A stretch of DNA of 64,000 bases from positions 1 through 64,000 of the forward strand of contig JAJVHY010000031.1 of NCBI GenBank assembly GCA_022072455.1, in the 5' to 3' direction. A program made the position numbers and the translations under genes. Of this stretch, positions 19,450 through 29,183 are shown piece by piece (position 1 is the stretch's first letter; every line of letters begins with the position of its first letter). The stretch is from Verrucomicrobiia bacterium. Lineage in GTDB: Bacteria; Verrucomicrobiota; Verrucomicrobiia; Palsa-1439. The notes below the pieces were generated by a model, which saw nothing but the letters and a program-made list of their open reading frames with translations, was not told the origin of the DNA and made no database searches.

Positions 19450-21278
19450 TTCCGCGCCACCACCTGCATGACGCGCGCGTGATCAAGCCCCCAAGTCGCC
19501 AGCACCGTGATCCGCAGCGTGCGACAAGTCAGTTTTTGGCGCAGTGCCCACTGCCGCTGCCAATGCCCCGTGACCCGCGCCACCGGCTGGGCGTCGGCCT
19601 CCACCAGAAAATCCTTCACCGTTTCCGGCTGACCGGCGCCCCAGTGCATTCGCTGGAGATACTCATCGCTCATCGTCAACGTCAGATGCCGGTGCAGACC
19701 GGTATCGAAAATGATTTCCAGATCACCGATCGTGACCGGCTGCTCCCACCGCAATTCCAACCACGCCGGCAAGCTCGTGCTCATCCAACGATGACTGCCG
19801 GGCTGTTGGCGCTCGGGCGCAACGCTACGGGGGCCTTGCAGGCAGCGATTCTGACCGGAGATCACGTTTGTTGCCGGACCGTCCCGATGTTCGCTGGACG
19901 CCGTGATGCGCGCGTGGCGCGCGAGATTGTCTGACTCGTCCGGTCGCACGCCAATCAGATAGACATCTTCCCGCAACAAGCGTTGCCGGATCTCGCGCAG
20001 CGCCGCGGGCCGCCCGGCCAGTGCGGCCGGGGACAGACCGGTCGTCGCCGCATACGCCGCAGAAACGCCGACGCCTTCGCCGACGACCGCGCAAGTGGCC
20101 ATCACGCGCGTCGAAGCAAACGCGACGTGTGTCGCCGACATGTTCCGTCCGGCGAACATCAGATTCTTCAGGTCCCGCGCAACGCAACAGCGCAACGGAA
20201 TGTCGTAGAGCTGTGGCACGGGCGTCTGGACGCACGGGTGTTCATCTTTTTGGTCAACGCCTGCCGGCGGATGAATATCAATCGGCCACCCGCCATACGC
20301 GATGGCGTCGGCATAGGGTTTTGAGCCCATGACATCGCTTTCGGTCAAAATATGTTGCCCGATGAAACGCCGGCTTTCCCGCTTGCCGGGAAGCATTCCG
20401 AACCATTCCAACGCCCAGTTTTCCGCGCCGTGCGCGCCGCCGTTCTTGATGTGATCCCAGACGCCGAGCAGAATCGCCAGCAACTCGTCGCGGATGATCT
20501 CGTTGTCTTTGATCGTGTCGAGGTGCCCTCCCCACTCGATCCACCAATAACCGTACTCAAGCCCGTACTCATTGCCGGCTTGGGTGTGGTCACGGAGTTT
20601 GAAATCATCTTCGGTAAACTTCCGCGCCCACGCCGGCGCGACGAACGGCATCGGCCGGTCGTGCTTGCGGGCCATGAACATCAGGCTCGATCCGAGCGTT
20701 TTCGTATCCGCGACCGGCTGCGCCAGGGATTCACCAAATTGCTCCCGCGCTTCGCGGCCGCGGAAGAACGCCGCGCCCGCCGCCACGCCCAACCCGCCGT
20801 CCCCGGTGCAATCCACGAACACCTTTCCGGAAATCTGAAACCGGTCGGCCGTCGAAAACCGGACTGCCTCGACAGTCGTGATCGTCCCGTCAGTCACCGT
20901 CGCGCCGGTGACAGTGGTGTTCAGCAACAGCGTCAGATTGGATTCCGCCCGGCACTTCTCGTACAAAATCAGGTCCATCATTGAGGGCGACCGTTGCGCG
21001 TTGCGCACGGCGTTTTCCAACCGGATTTCCTCGATGATGCCAGTCTCGCGGGCTTCAAGAACGAGATCCTCACCGGGCCGCATCGAGTTCGCGCCGACGA
21101 TGTGCATGCGGACTTCGCTGCTGGCATTGCCGCCGAGAACCGGGCGATCCTGGCAGAGAATGACCTTTGCCCCCTGCCGGGCGGCGGCGATGGCACACGG
21201 CACCCCCGCGGGGCCGCCGCCGGCCACGAGTATGTCGCAATCCAGCTTGTGAGTTTTGCCATTGTTCATAGATCGCAT
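19446..21278 (-). CDS. FAD-dependent oxidoreductase (FAD_oxidored family)
   Basis: LDCDILVAGGGPAGVPCAIAAARQGAKVILCQDRPVLGGNASSEV dinucleotide-binding motif; FVDCTGDGGLGVAAGA. Confidence 0.85.
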   Translation of the reverse strand: MRSMNNGKTHKLDCDILVAGGGPAGVPCAIAAARQGAKVILCQDRPVLGGNASSEVRMHIVGANSMRPGEDLVLEARETGIIEEIRLENAVRNAQRSPSMMDLILYEKCRAESNLTLLLNTTVTGATVTDGTITTVEAVRFSTADRFQISGKVFVDCTGDGGLGVAAGAAFFRGREAREQFGESLAQPVADTKTLGSSLMFMARKHDRPMPFVAPAWARKFTEDDFKLRDHTQAGNEYGLEYGYWWIEWGGHLDTIKDNEIIRDELLAILLGVWDHIKNGGAHGAENWALEWFGMLPGKRESRRFIGQHILTESDVMGSKPYADAIAYGGWPIDIHPPAGVDQKDEHPCVQTPVPQLYDIPLRCCVARDLKNLMFAGRNMSATHVAFASTRVMATCAVVGEGVGVSAAYAATTGLSPAALAGRPAALREIRQRLLREDVYLIGVRPDESDNLARHARITASSEHRDGPATNVISGQNRCLQGPRSVAPERQQPGSHRWMSTSLPAWLELRWEQPVTIGDLEIIFDTGLHRHLTLTMSDEYLQRMHWGAGQPETVKDFLVEADAQPVARVTGHWQRQWALRQKLTCRTLRITVLATWGLDHARVMQVVARK

Positions 21279-21441
21279 TGAGCGGTTGGCACGTGGCTGC
21301 GCTCAGACCGGACCGGCAAACAGAGACGCGCCGCACGGGGCGGCCGGGTACACAGGTAAAGTTGCCCCACCGTCATGATCGCCCGGTATTCCCATGGGAA
21401 ACTTTCGACCAGCGGGGCGATGGATGCGGCTGGCGACATGC

Positions 21442-22143
21442 TCAGAGCGATTCGATCGCGATGGTGCCGAGATAGGCAGTCACTTGGGAACCGGTGATGA
21501 TGTAGATTTGTTTGATCTGGTGAAGTTTGGATTCGAAGGCGACTCCGGCAGCCTTGTACTCAAATGGTGTGCCGTCCGACTTTGTGCCGGTAATGGCGAT
21601 GTCGTATTTCTGCTTCGTGAAATCGACTAAAACAGAATACGTGTAGAATGAGTTCTGTTGGATCTCATTTTTCCGCAACACGATCGTGCCCCCGCGACCG
21701 AAGCCGCTGCCGTTGTACCCCAATCCGCCGGCGGCTCCTTGGTCGAAAATCAACTCACCAAAGGGCAAGGCATGAAATCCAACGCGCACCTGATTACCCG
21801 GCGGACCGCCATCCGGGAAGTTGACAGCGAGTTGGACAGTGACTTTCACCCGGTCACTCGTCGTCGGTTTGAACGTGATGTTCTTGAGGTTCGCCCCCTG
21901 CAGCAGCAAGGCCGGTTTTTCGTTGTTCCAGGGAACCGCCACGACCCGTGCACTGGCGTTGTCCGTCCGGTTCGTCACGCGGAATTCCCAACCGTCAACT
22001 CCGATGATACTTTGGTTGAGGCCGTACGGCGACGCGGCGAAGCTGGTGAAATAGTCCGCCCGGACTACCCCGCCCAAGAGGACTGACGCCACCACCACCG
22101 CCCACCCGACTCCTTGAGGATCTGGCTTCATAAAATTGGTCAC
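21442..22143 (-). CDS. Secreted hypothetical protein, paralog of the next gene
   Basis: Signal-like N-terminus; ADYFTSFAASPYGLNQSIIGVDGWEFR aligns with ADYVTTFSVPPYVLDESVVGIDGWENR of the neighbour. Confidence 0.6.
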   Translation of the reverse strand: MTNFMKPDPQGVGWAVVVASVLLGGVVRADYFTSFAASPYGLNQSIIGVDGWEFRVTNRTDNASARVVAVPWNNEKPALLLQGANLKNITFKPTTSDRVKVTVQLAVNFPDGGPPGNQVRVGFHALPFGELIFDQGAAGGLGYNGSGFGRGGTIVLRKNEIQQNSFYTYSVLVDFTKQKYDIAITGTKSDGTPFEYKAAGVAFESKLHQIKQIYIITGSQVTAYLGTIAIESL

Positions 22144-22853
22144 GGAAGGGTTTTGGCCGGGATTGGCGCCAGTGACTCGACGGAAAGCGCACCGAGATAC
22201 CCGGTCCCTACGATGAGCAGGGAATCAATTTTGGCCGCCTTGCTCTTGCTCGGTTCGAACGCCACTCCCGCCGCTGAATACCGAAATGGGGCGCCGTCCT
22301 TCTTCACTCCCGTCACCGTGATGTCATAGGTCTGCTGGCTATAATCGAGAAGGACAGTAAAGGTGTAAAAGGAATTGACGCGGATGACCTCTTTGGGAAC
22401 GACAATTGTTCCCTGCCCCTTCGTTCCGGTGCCGTCGCCTTGGTACCCCAAGCCCCCGCCGGGCCCCTGATCGAAGAAAATCTCCCCGAACGTCGCCGGC
22501 CAAAAGATGACCCGCAAGGCCTTGCCGCTCCGACCTTCGGCAAAATTCACGGCGAGTTGAACTGTGACCTTCTGCTTGTCGCCGACCTTCGCTCCGAAAT
22601 TAGTGCGCTTGAGGCTGCCTCCCCGCAACATCAACCCCGGTTTATAGTCGTTCCAGCGCAAGGCAACCACGCGCGCGGCATACGCGGCCTTGTCGTCTTT
22701 GGCAGGAAAGCGGTTTTCCCAACCATCAATGCCAACCACCGATTCGTCCAAGACATACGGAGGCACGCTGAAGGTGGTCACGTAATCAGCCCGAACGGCC
22801 GGCCCCATGCCGGCAACCGCCAGCATCGCGAAGAACAGTGATTTGCGTTTCAT
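22140..22853 (-). CDS. Secreted hypothetical protein, paralog of the preceding gene
   Basis: MKRKSLFFAMLAVAGMGPAVRADYVTTF; shared motif with neighbour; 4-bp overlap. Confidence 0.6.
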   Translation of the reverse strand: MKRKSLFFAMLAVAGMGPAVRADYVTTFSVPPYVLDESVVGIDGWENRFPAKDDKAAYAARVVALRWNDYKPGLMLRGGSLKRTNFGAKVGDKQKVTVQLAVNFAEGRSGKALRVIFWPATFGEIFFDQGPGGGLGYQGDGTGTKGQGTIVVPKEVIRVNSFYTFTVLLDYSQQTYDITVTGVKKDGAPFRYSAAGVAFEPSKSKAAKIDSLLIVGTGYLGALSVESLAPIPAKTLP

Positions 22854-22863
22854 GGCTGGCCGT

Positions 22864-24102
22864 TCACTTTTTTTCAACCACCGCCCGGGAATGGTCGCGC
22901 AGGAAATCCTTCAGGGCCACGGCGATGTCGCGACCGAATTCTTTGGCCGAATCCATGTTGACCTCACAACCGCTGGCATTGGCGTACGGAGTCTCCAAGG
23001 TGACCCCCAAAATCGTATTGGGGAGTGCTTGAGCCCACCGGGAGCTAGGGCCATCCTTCGGACTGTTGTACCCGGTGCCGATGCGCATGGTGTGCTGCTG
23101 GCTATAGATAAGAGGACCTTGTTGGTTGCGCTCCAGAAACGTGGTGAATTTGTCCAGTCGCGCTGCTTGGTCACGCGCTTCCGGCTCAAGAAAATGCACC
23201 ACCTCGTGTATGTCAGTCTTCAAAGCCGGGTTGTGCAAATCCAGAAACACCAACGGCCGGCCAGCAGCCCAAGCGGGCAGGCGCTCTTTCAATGCGGCGA
23301 CCTCCCGGTAAATCGGGGTACCAATGTAATCACGGTTGTGATCGTGGGGCGCGCGATTCTTGCCCTGATTCCCGTCCTCGACGCCGTCAGTATCCATGAA
23401 CGGCACAAAGAGGAAGTCCGCGTGCTCGCGCAGCCACCGCCCCGCCGCGTCGTCAGCCAAGGCACCTTCCAAGACACCCTCCAAAACGTAACTCGCCATC
23501 ATTTCGCAGCAATGGTGCCGGCCGGTGACCGCGATGGCATACGGCGCTTTCTTCTTCATATTGCCAACCCGCAGCAGCATCACGTCGCGGCCTTTGGGAG
23601 TCTTCGTGAGCGTGTCAATATGCAGATCAGGGCGACCCCGATGCTTGACCAGAAAACGCTCGAGATTCGCGTGAACATACGGCATCCCAACCGAAAAGCG
23701 CACGGCATTTGTCCCCGCCGGAAAAGTGTATGAGAACGCACCCTCTTTGACCGCATCGGCCCCGAGCCAATTCCACGACAAACCCTCGTCCAAACTCACA
23801 CCGGGGCCGCGTACTCCCACGTAATTTTTGTTGAACACAAATGTGAGCGTCCGCCCGCCGGCGCCTTGAACCCGAAAATACCAGTAGAACCACGGCTGCA
23901 GGGTCCCGGTCAGGTCGGGGCTTAAGTGGACGGTGTCGCCAGCAACTTTATCAACAACAATGTTACCGCCTGGGAATTTTGCGTCAATGGTGAAGGGCAT
24001 GTTGTCAGGTTTTGGATTTGGTGAATTCGCTTCGGCGAAGGGACCGTTGATTGCAGCTGCGAGTGCGATCAGCGCGCCCATGTTCATCGGGTTCAGTTTC
24101 AT
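22864..24102 (-). CDS. M14-family zinc carboxypeptidase-like protein
   Basis: YAIAVTGRHHCCEMMASYVLEGVLEGAL; FLFVPFMDTDGVEDGNQGKNRAPHDHNRDY; VFLDLHNP. Confidence 0.8.
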   Translation of the reverse strand: MKLNPMNMGALIALAAAINGPFAEANSPNPKPDNMPFTIDAKFPGGNIVVDKVAGDTVHLSPDLTGTLQPWFYWYFRVQGAGGRTLTFVFNKNYVGVRGPGVSLDEGLSWNWLGADAVKEGAFSYTFPAGTNAVRFSVGMPYVHANLERFLVKHRGRPDLHIDTLTKTPKGRDVMLLRVGNMKKKAPYAIAVTGRHHCCEMMASYVLEGVLEGALADDAAGRWLREHADFLFVPFMDTDGVEDGNQGKNRAPHDHNRDYIGTPIYREVAALKERLPAWAAGRPLVFLDLHNPALKTDIHEVVHFLEPEARDQAARLDKFTTFLERNQQGPLIYSQQHTMRIGTGYNSPKDGPSSRWAQALPNTILGVTLETPYANASGCEVNMDSAKEFGRDIAVALKDFLRDHSRAVVEKK

Positions 24103-24293
24103 AAAATGGCTAACTCAAAAAAATCATTGGCCGGTTGCTCGTCCGCAAGCGGTAATGTTCACGACATGCCGGTGTTGACAATTCCGCAGACTTCGGAGAC
24201 GGACTTCTCCCTCATCCCAGCCCGCCATCAGGCCGGCCCTGACGAGGACAAAGCAATCCGGTAAGATAGTTATCTGTCTGGAGGAGGGCCAAC

Positions 24294-25079
24294 TCATGGC
24301 AGCGGATTACCGTTGTCGAACCACCATTGCGGAACCTGCATTAACGGTATCTTCTTCCCCCACTGTCCCCAAGCCCCGAAATCACTGTCGGAAGTCGCGC
24401 CACCTACCCACGCACTTTTTCGATATTTAATCTCCGAATGTCCATCAAGAAACATAAAAGTGAGCCCATCGGTGGTTGAGCCGTGTGATCTTGGCTCCAA
24501 ATAGGCACTCGGGACAAGAGGCGGCAAGCCAAGTGCCTGATCTGGGTTTGTGAAAGCAGCCGTGCCAAGATAAATGTCGCTGAGCGTCTCCGCGATACAG
24601 ATTGTTTCTGAATGCCCAGGATATGGACGAAGACTGGTCAACCAAAAAATGCCAGGGAGCGCCTTGATGGAGACCTGCACCAGCCATTTGTGGCCGCTGT
24701 ACCCAACCGCCTTCCGCAAATGCGCCTCACGAGTCGGCTCCGCAGCACTCGGCGTCCAACCCGAAGCAACCCGCATGGCGGGACAATAGAGCGGCGCACT
24801 CAGGTAGCTGGGCACAAGGTTAGTTCCTAGTGAGTTTGGCACTCGAGAGTCGCTGTCATCAGAGTAGGCAATGAGCGCAACAAAAAGCTGACGCATGTTG
24901 TTCGCGCAACTCGCGTCATAGGCACGTTTCCTGGCCTTCTGTAACGCGGGCAATAACAAGGCCGCCAAGACGGCCACAATGGCAATCACGACCAAGAGCT
25001 CGATCAACGTAAACGCCACTCGCTTCCCAAGTCTTGCTCTGCTCGGATTCCACAAGTCCATTTTGATGATTGGTTTCAA
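24294..25079 (-). CDS. Prepilin-type N-terminal cleavage/methylation domain (pseudopilin-like) protein
   Basis: [47 protein letters not shown] tail. Confidence 0.88.
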   Translation of the reverse strand: MKPIIKMDLWNPSRARLGKRVAFTLIELLVVIAIVAVLAALLLPALQKARKRAYDASCANNMRQLFVALIAYSDDSDSRVPNSLGTNLVPSYLSAPLYCPAMRVASGWTPSAAEPTREAHLRKAVGYSGHKWLVQVSIKALPGIFWLTSLRPYPGHSETICIAETLSDIYLGTAAFTNPDQALGLPPLVPSAYLEPRSHGSTTDGLTFMFLDGHSEIKYRKSAWVGGATSDSDFGAWGQWGKKIPLMQVPQWWFDNGNPLP

Positions 25080-25201
25080 TACAACAAATCATGACTTCAC
25101 ATGGAATATTCGATTAGCCCCGCTCCCGCAAACACAAGTTTGTCTTTGACCATTGATCCATGCGCAATCACCGACCCGAGTTGTTGAAGTTTGTAATATG
25201 G

Positions 25202-25230
25202 TATTTACAATAGATAATCAATTTTGTCAA
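25202..25230 (-). promoter_or_regulatory. Putative promoter TTGACA-N17-TAAATA upstream of pseudopilin gene
   Basis: Reverse complement of 25202-25230 within an AT-rich intergenic region. Confidence 0.5.
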
Positions 25231-25288
25231 CCACAACAACACCGCGCGATACCAGAGGGGAGCGCCGGCGGGGCCGTCTTCGCCGAAT

Positions 25289-26029
25289 TCAACCATGTTT
25301 TTGAAGCACACTGACGGTCCGCTGAAAAGTCTTGGCGGGGCCGTCCGCCGCAACGACCGTCACCAACAACTTCAGTTTCCGGTAATACTCAACCAGCGGG
25401 GCCGTGCTTGACTCATAAGCCTTCAACCGCACTCGGACCGCCTCCGGCCTGTCGTCTTCGCGTTGCACCAACTCGCCCGCACACGCATCGCACCGCCCGG
25501 CTTCTTTCGGCGGCCGTGCCGTCAGATGATAAATCGCACGACACTTTGCACAAGTGCGACGCCCCGCAATCCGCGCCACGATCTCTTCCATCGGCAATTC
25601 ATAACTCACCACCGCATCCAGCTTGACTCCCAACTCCTTCAACGTGCGCTCCAGCGCCTCCGCCTGCCCGACCGTACGCGGAAAACCATCAAGCAAAAAT
25701 CCCCCCCGGCATTTCAAACACCGCGAGCGTTCGCGCACCATCGCCAACACAATCGTATCCGGCACCAGATCGCCCCGCTGCATGTACGCCAAGGCCGCTG
25801 TCATAGCCGGGGTCTGTTCGCACTCGGGCACCGATTTCGCCGCCCGAAAAATATCGCCCGTGGACAAATGACAGCCCCCGTAATGCTCCTGGAGCAGCTC
25901 CGCTTGTGTGCCTTTCCCGACGCCGGGCGCACCGAGTAACACCAGCCGCCAAGCGCGGGACAAGTTCGGTGGCGCCGGATCGCAAAACACACTTTCCCCT
26001 TTTAACCAAGCCGCACGATCAGTCGTCAT
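25289..26029 (-). CDS. Adenylate kinase family protein with N-terminal extension and Cys-type LID
   Basis: LVLLGAPGVGKGTQAELLQEHYGGCHLSTGD, GGFLLDGFPRT, LID CAKC...CDAC; start MTTDRAAWLKGE chosen. Confidence 0.85.
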   Translation of the reverse strand: MTTDRAAWLKGESVFCDPAPPNLSRAWRLVLLGAPGVGKGTQAELLQEHYGGCHLSTGDIFRAAKSVPECEQTPAMTAALAYMQRGDLVPDTIVLAMVRERSRCLKCRGGFLLDGFPRTVGQAEALERTLKELGVKLDAVVSYELPMEEIVARIAGRRTCAKCRAIYHLTARPPKEAGRCDACAGELVQREDDRPEAVRVRLKAYESSTAPLVEYYRKLKLLVTVVAADGPAKTFQRTVSVLQKHG

Positions 26030-26119
26030 CGGGACGACCCTCCTAGTAGTGGGGTGAAACAACGGCAATAGACCAAAACTTGCGCCGACATGCAACGAAG
26101 AACACGCCGCCCCAGCCGG

Positions 26120-26836
26120 CTAGTACTTTGGGTTCTGACGCAACCGGTCGATGCGGTCGCGGACGTAGGCGATCAGATTCTGGCGAACGCTCGCGACAAT
26201 CTCCCGCCCCATCTCGGCGCTGGCTTTTGACGGTTGACCAATCGCCCCGCTGACATTGAAATGCCCGACCCCGAACATCGTCAAGTCCCGTTGCTGCAAG
26301 CCGGACTCCACCGTCAAATCACGCCTGTCCGCCCCGACCAAATCCGGGCGCAACGCGAGCATCACCGAAGTTTCCCACGCGCCCGCATGCACCTCATTCA
26401 CGACCGACAATGCCGGGTCACCAAACTCCCACCAGTTCGCCAAAATAATCTTGAGCGGCCGGTTCTGGGCATTGATGTCGCGGGCGGGCGGTTGCAGGCT
26501 GAAATTTCCGCCGTGCCCGTTGATAAGCACAAAGAACCGGAAGTTCTGCCGTTCCAACTGCGCGGCGAGGTCGCGCACGATTTGCATCACCGTTTCCGGT
26601 CGCAAAGATATCGAACCACGAAACGCTGAATGCTCCAGGCACGTCCCGTAATCCATCGTCGGCAACAAACCCGCGCCGAGCGCCTCCGCGACTTGCCGGG
26701 CAAAGTAACCGGCTTGAATGCAGTCCGTTAACAGCGGCAGGTGCGCACTGTGTTGCTCAAATGAACCGTACCCCATCACCGCAATGTCGGTTGAGTTCGC
26801 CTGCCAGTCGAAAGTCGTCCGGGTGCCATCAATCAT
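26120..26836 (-). CDS. Creatininase family protein
   Basis: GYGSFEQHSAHLPLLTDCIQA, VLINGHGGNFSLQP, NEVHAGAWETSVML; true start MIDGTR rather than long upstream extension. Confidence 0.85.
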   Translation of the reverse strand: MIDGTRTTFDWQANSTDIAVMGYGSFEQHSAHLPLLTDCIQAGYFARQVAEALGAGLLPTMDYGTCLEHSAFRGSISLRPETVMQIVRDLAAQLERQNFRFFVLINGHGGNFSLQPPARDINAQNRPLKIILANWWEFGDPALSVVNEVHAGAWETSVMLALRPDLVGADRRDLTVESGLQQRDLTMFGVGHFNVSGAIGQPSKASAEMGREIVASVRQNLIAYVRDRIDRLRQNPKY

Positions 26837-26915
26837 GGCGGCATTATTGCCGGTAAGTTTTCCACCGACAAGGCCGGTCTTGGAAATTCCGACAATCCGA
26901 GGCAAACTCACCGGC

Positions 26916-27968
26916 ATGGCAGCCCCTGAATTCATCGAAAAATGTCTGACGAGTCTGGCCGAGGCGACGTTCGTGCGGCTGACACTCACCCGCCCCCGCA
27001 CTCCCGGCCTGCAACGCGTCCTCGGGCGTCTCGTCCAACTCCGGGAACACCCACATCTCTCCCTTACGTTCCGGTATCCGACGCGCGACGTGACGAAAAA
27101 CATTCCCCTCGCGGAAGTCGCGACGTGGTTACGCGGCGAGTTGCCGGCGAATTTCAAGGGCGCGGTGTTGAGCACGACGAACGGCGATTGGCAATTGACG
27201 CCGAAACGCCTCATCCTGCATCCCCCAGCCAAGCGCGCCACCCCACCCCGGTCACACGACGTCGTCAAATCGCGTCTGCTGGACGAATCAGCGCAACAGT
27301 GGTTACGGCGACTCAAAGTGTCGCCCGACAAAGACCGGCAAATCAACCGGTATCTCGAGATCGTCGCCCCGCTCGCGAACGACGCGCACACCATCGTGGA
27401 CATGGGCTGCGGCAAGGGTTATCTGACGTTCGCCTTGTGGCACGTGCTCCGCGTCAAAGTTACCGGGGTGGAACAACGCACGGAATTGGTCGCGGCAGCA
27501 AACGACCTCGCACGGGAAATCGGCGCGACCGGGTTGGAGTTTGTGGCCGGCACGATCAACAGCGTGGAGTTGCCGGCGGCGGACGCGTTGATTGCATTGC
27601 ATGCGTGCAATACCGCGACTGACGACGCGCTCCGGCGCGGCGTCGCACTGGGCGCGAAGTTGATCGTCGTCGCGCCCTGCTGCCATCAGGAAGTCCGCCC
27701 GCAATTGGGAAAACCGGAGCCGTTAGCCGACGTCCTCCGCCATGGACTCATGGCCGAACGCATGGCGGAATGGGCGACCGACGGCTTGCGCGTCCTGTTT
27801 CTGGAGCGGGCGGGTTACCGGACGAAGGTGATTGAGTTTGTGGAGTCGGAACATACGCCGAAGAATTTGATGATCGTCGGCATCCGCGAACGCCCGCCGT
27901 TGGCGACGCGGGAAAACATCGAGCGGTTCAAGGCGTTTTTCGGCATCGAACGTCATGCACTCGATTGA
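26916..27968 (+). CDS. SAM-dependent methyltransferase
   Basis: HTIVDMGCGKGYLTFALWHVL...VTGVEQRTELV; IALHACNTATDDAL; VAPCCHQE. Confidence 0.8.
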   Translation: MAAPEFIEKCLTSLAEATFVRLTLTRPRTPGLQRVLGRLVQLREHPHLSLTFRYPTRDVTKNIPLAEVATWLRGELPANFKGAVLSTTNGDWQLTPKRLILHPPAKRATPPRSHDVVKSRLLDESAQQWLRRLKVSPDKDRQINRYLEIVAPLANDAHTIVDMGCGKGYLTFALWHVLRVKVTGVEQRTELVAAANDLAREIGATGLEFVAGTINSVELPAADALIALHACNTATDDALRRGVALGAKLIVVAPCCHQEVRPQLGKPEPLADVLRHGLMAERMAEWATDGLRVLFLERAGYRTKVIEFVESEHTPKNLMIVGIRERPPLATRENIERFKAFFGIERHALD

Positions 27969-28767
27969 TTGGGCGGCGCTGCAACGGTTGCGGGCCGGGT
28001 TTCTGGCCGGGGCGACGAATTACTGGCAAAGCGAAAGCGATCTCGCGAGCTACGATCAGACGTTCGCCCAACGCATCGGCTGGAAATGGGATTTTGTGCT
28101 CGCTGAATTAAAACGGCTCGGTTGGCAACCGCCGGCCGGCCCGGTTCTCGATTGGGGCTGCGGCAGCGGGATTGCCGGGCGGGCGTTTCTTGGCGAGTTC
28201 CCGGCCACGGAAATGGTCGTCTGGGATCGGTCGGAATTCGCGCTGAATTTTGCGACGCGCCGGTTGGCGGAACGGTTCCCGAATGTGTCAGTCCGCCGCG
28301 GGCGCGCCGGGACGACTTTATTGGTGAGTCACGTCATCACGGAGTTGCCGGATTTGAACGAGATTGTGAAGTTGGCGCGCGAGGCCACGGCGGTCATTTG
28401 GGTGGAACCGGGGACGTTTGCGGCGAGCCGCCGGTTGGCGGAAGTGCGCGAGAGTGTTCGCGGCCACATCGTCGCGCCGTGTCCGCACCGGGGCGAGTGT
28501 GGGTTGCTGAACTCCCGGCATTGGTGCCATTTCTTCGCGCCGTCGCCGCCGGCAATCTACCGCGATGGGGATTGGGCGCGGTTTGCGAAGATGGCCGGCG
28601 TGGATTTGCGGAGTTTACCGGTCAGCTATCTCGTGTTGGACCAGCGCCCGACGCCGCCAGTGCCGGCCACGCGGGTGATTGGCCGGCCGCGCGTCTACAA
28701 GGCGCATTCGCTGGAATTGACGTGTTCGGCGGCGGGCGTGGCTGACGTGCAAAAGAAGAACCCCTGA
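27955..28767 (+). CDS. Rsm22-like small ribosomal subunit methyltransferase family protein
   Basis: VLDWGCGSGIAGRAFLGEFP; VSHVITELPD; IVAPCPHRGECGLL. Confidence 0.7.
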   Translation: MHSIDWAALQRLRAGFLAGATNYWQSESDLASYDQTFAQRIGWKWDFVLAELKRLGWQPPAGPVLDWGCGSGIAGRAFLGEFPATEMVVWDRSEFALNFATRRLAERFPNVSVRRGRAGTTLLVSHVITELPDLNEIVKLAREATAVIWVEPGTFAASRRLAEVRESVRGHIVAPCPHRGECGLLNSRHWCHFFAPSPPAIYRDGDWARFAKMAGVDLRSLPVSYLVLDQRPTPPVPATRVIGRPRVYKAHSLELTCSAAGVADVQKKNP

Positions 28768-28791
28768 CGGCTGGCGCCGGCAGGGGTTCTT
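28756..28791. terminator. Hairpin terminator between convergent genes
   Basis: AAGAACCCCTG - 14 nt - CAGGGGTTCTT, 11-bp perfect stem; stop codon of 27955-28767 lies in the left arm. Confidence 0.75.
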
Positions 28792-28809
28792 GCGAGTTTT
28801 GCGAAGTGG

Positions 28810-29010
28810 TTACTTCACGACGACGTTGCTGGCCTTCGGGCCTTTCGGGGAGTCAACGAGATCGAATTCGACCGTTTGACCTTCTTCAAGATTCTTGAAG
28901 CCCTCGCCACCCACCGAGCTGTAGTGTACGAACACGTCAGCCCCGCCCTCTTGCTGGATGAATCCAAAACCTTTTTTCGTATCGAACCACTTCACTTTGC
29001 CTGTTGCCAT
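28810..29010 (-). CDS. Cold shock protein
   Basis: [33 protein letters not shown]. Confidence 0.95.
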   Translation of the reverse strand: MATGKVKWFDTKKGFGFIQQEGGADVFVHYSSVGGEGFKNLEEGQTVEFDLVDSPKGPKASNVVVK

Positions 29011-29183
29011 AACTCTCTGTTGACCTTTCTTCTTTTTGAGTCCGTATGCACAAAAAACCGCTCCGAGTACTTCGAAGCGGCTGCGCACTTCCAAAGACTA
29101 CGGGCGCGATATAGTAAAATCCCTCCTCCCTTGTCAATGATGGACTTTCCCGTTGGCACTCGGTCTGCTAATCTTAATCCCGC

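Noticed and set aside
26837-27415. N-terminal extension of the minus-strand ORF 26120-27415
   Set aside because: Overlaps the well-supported divergent methyltransferase gene; creatininase homology begins at MIDGTR (26836).
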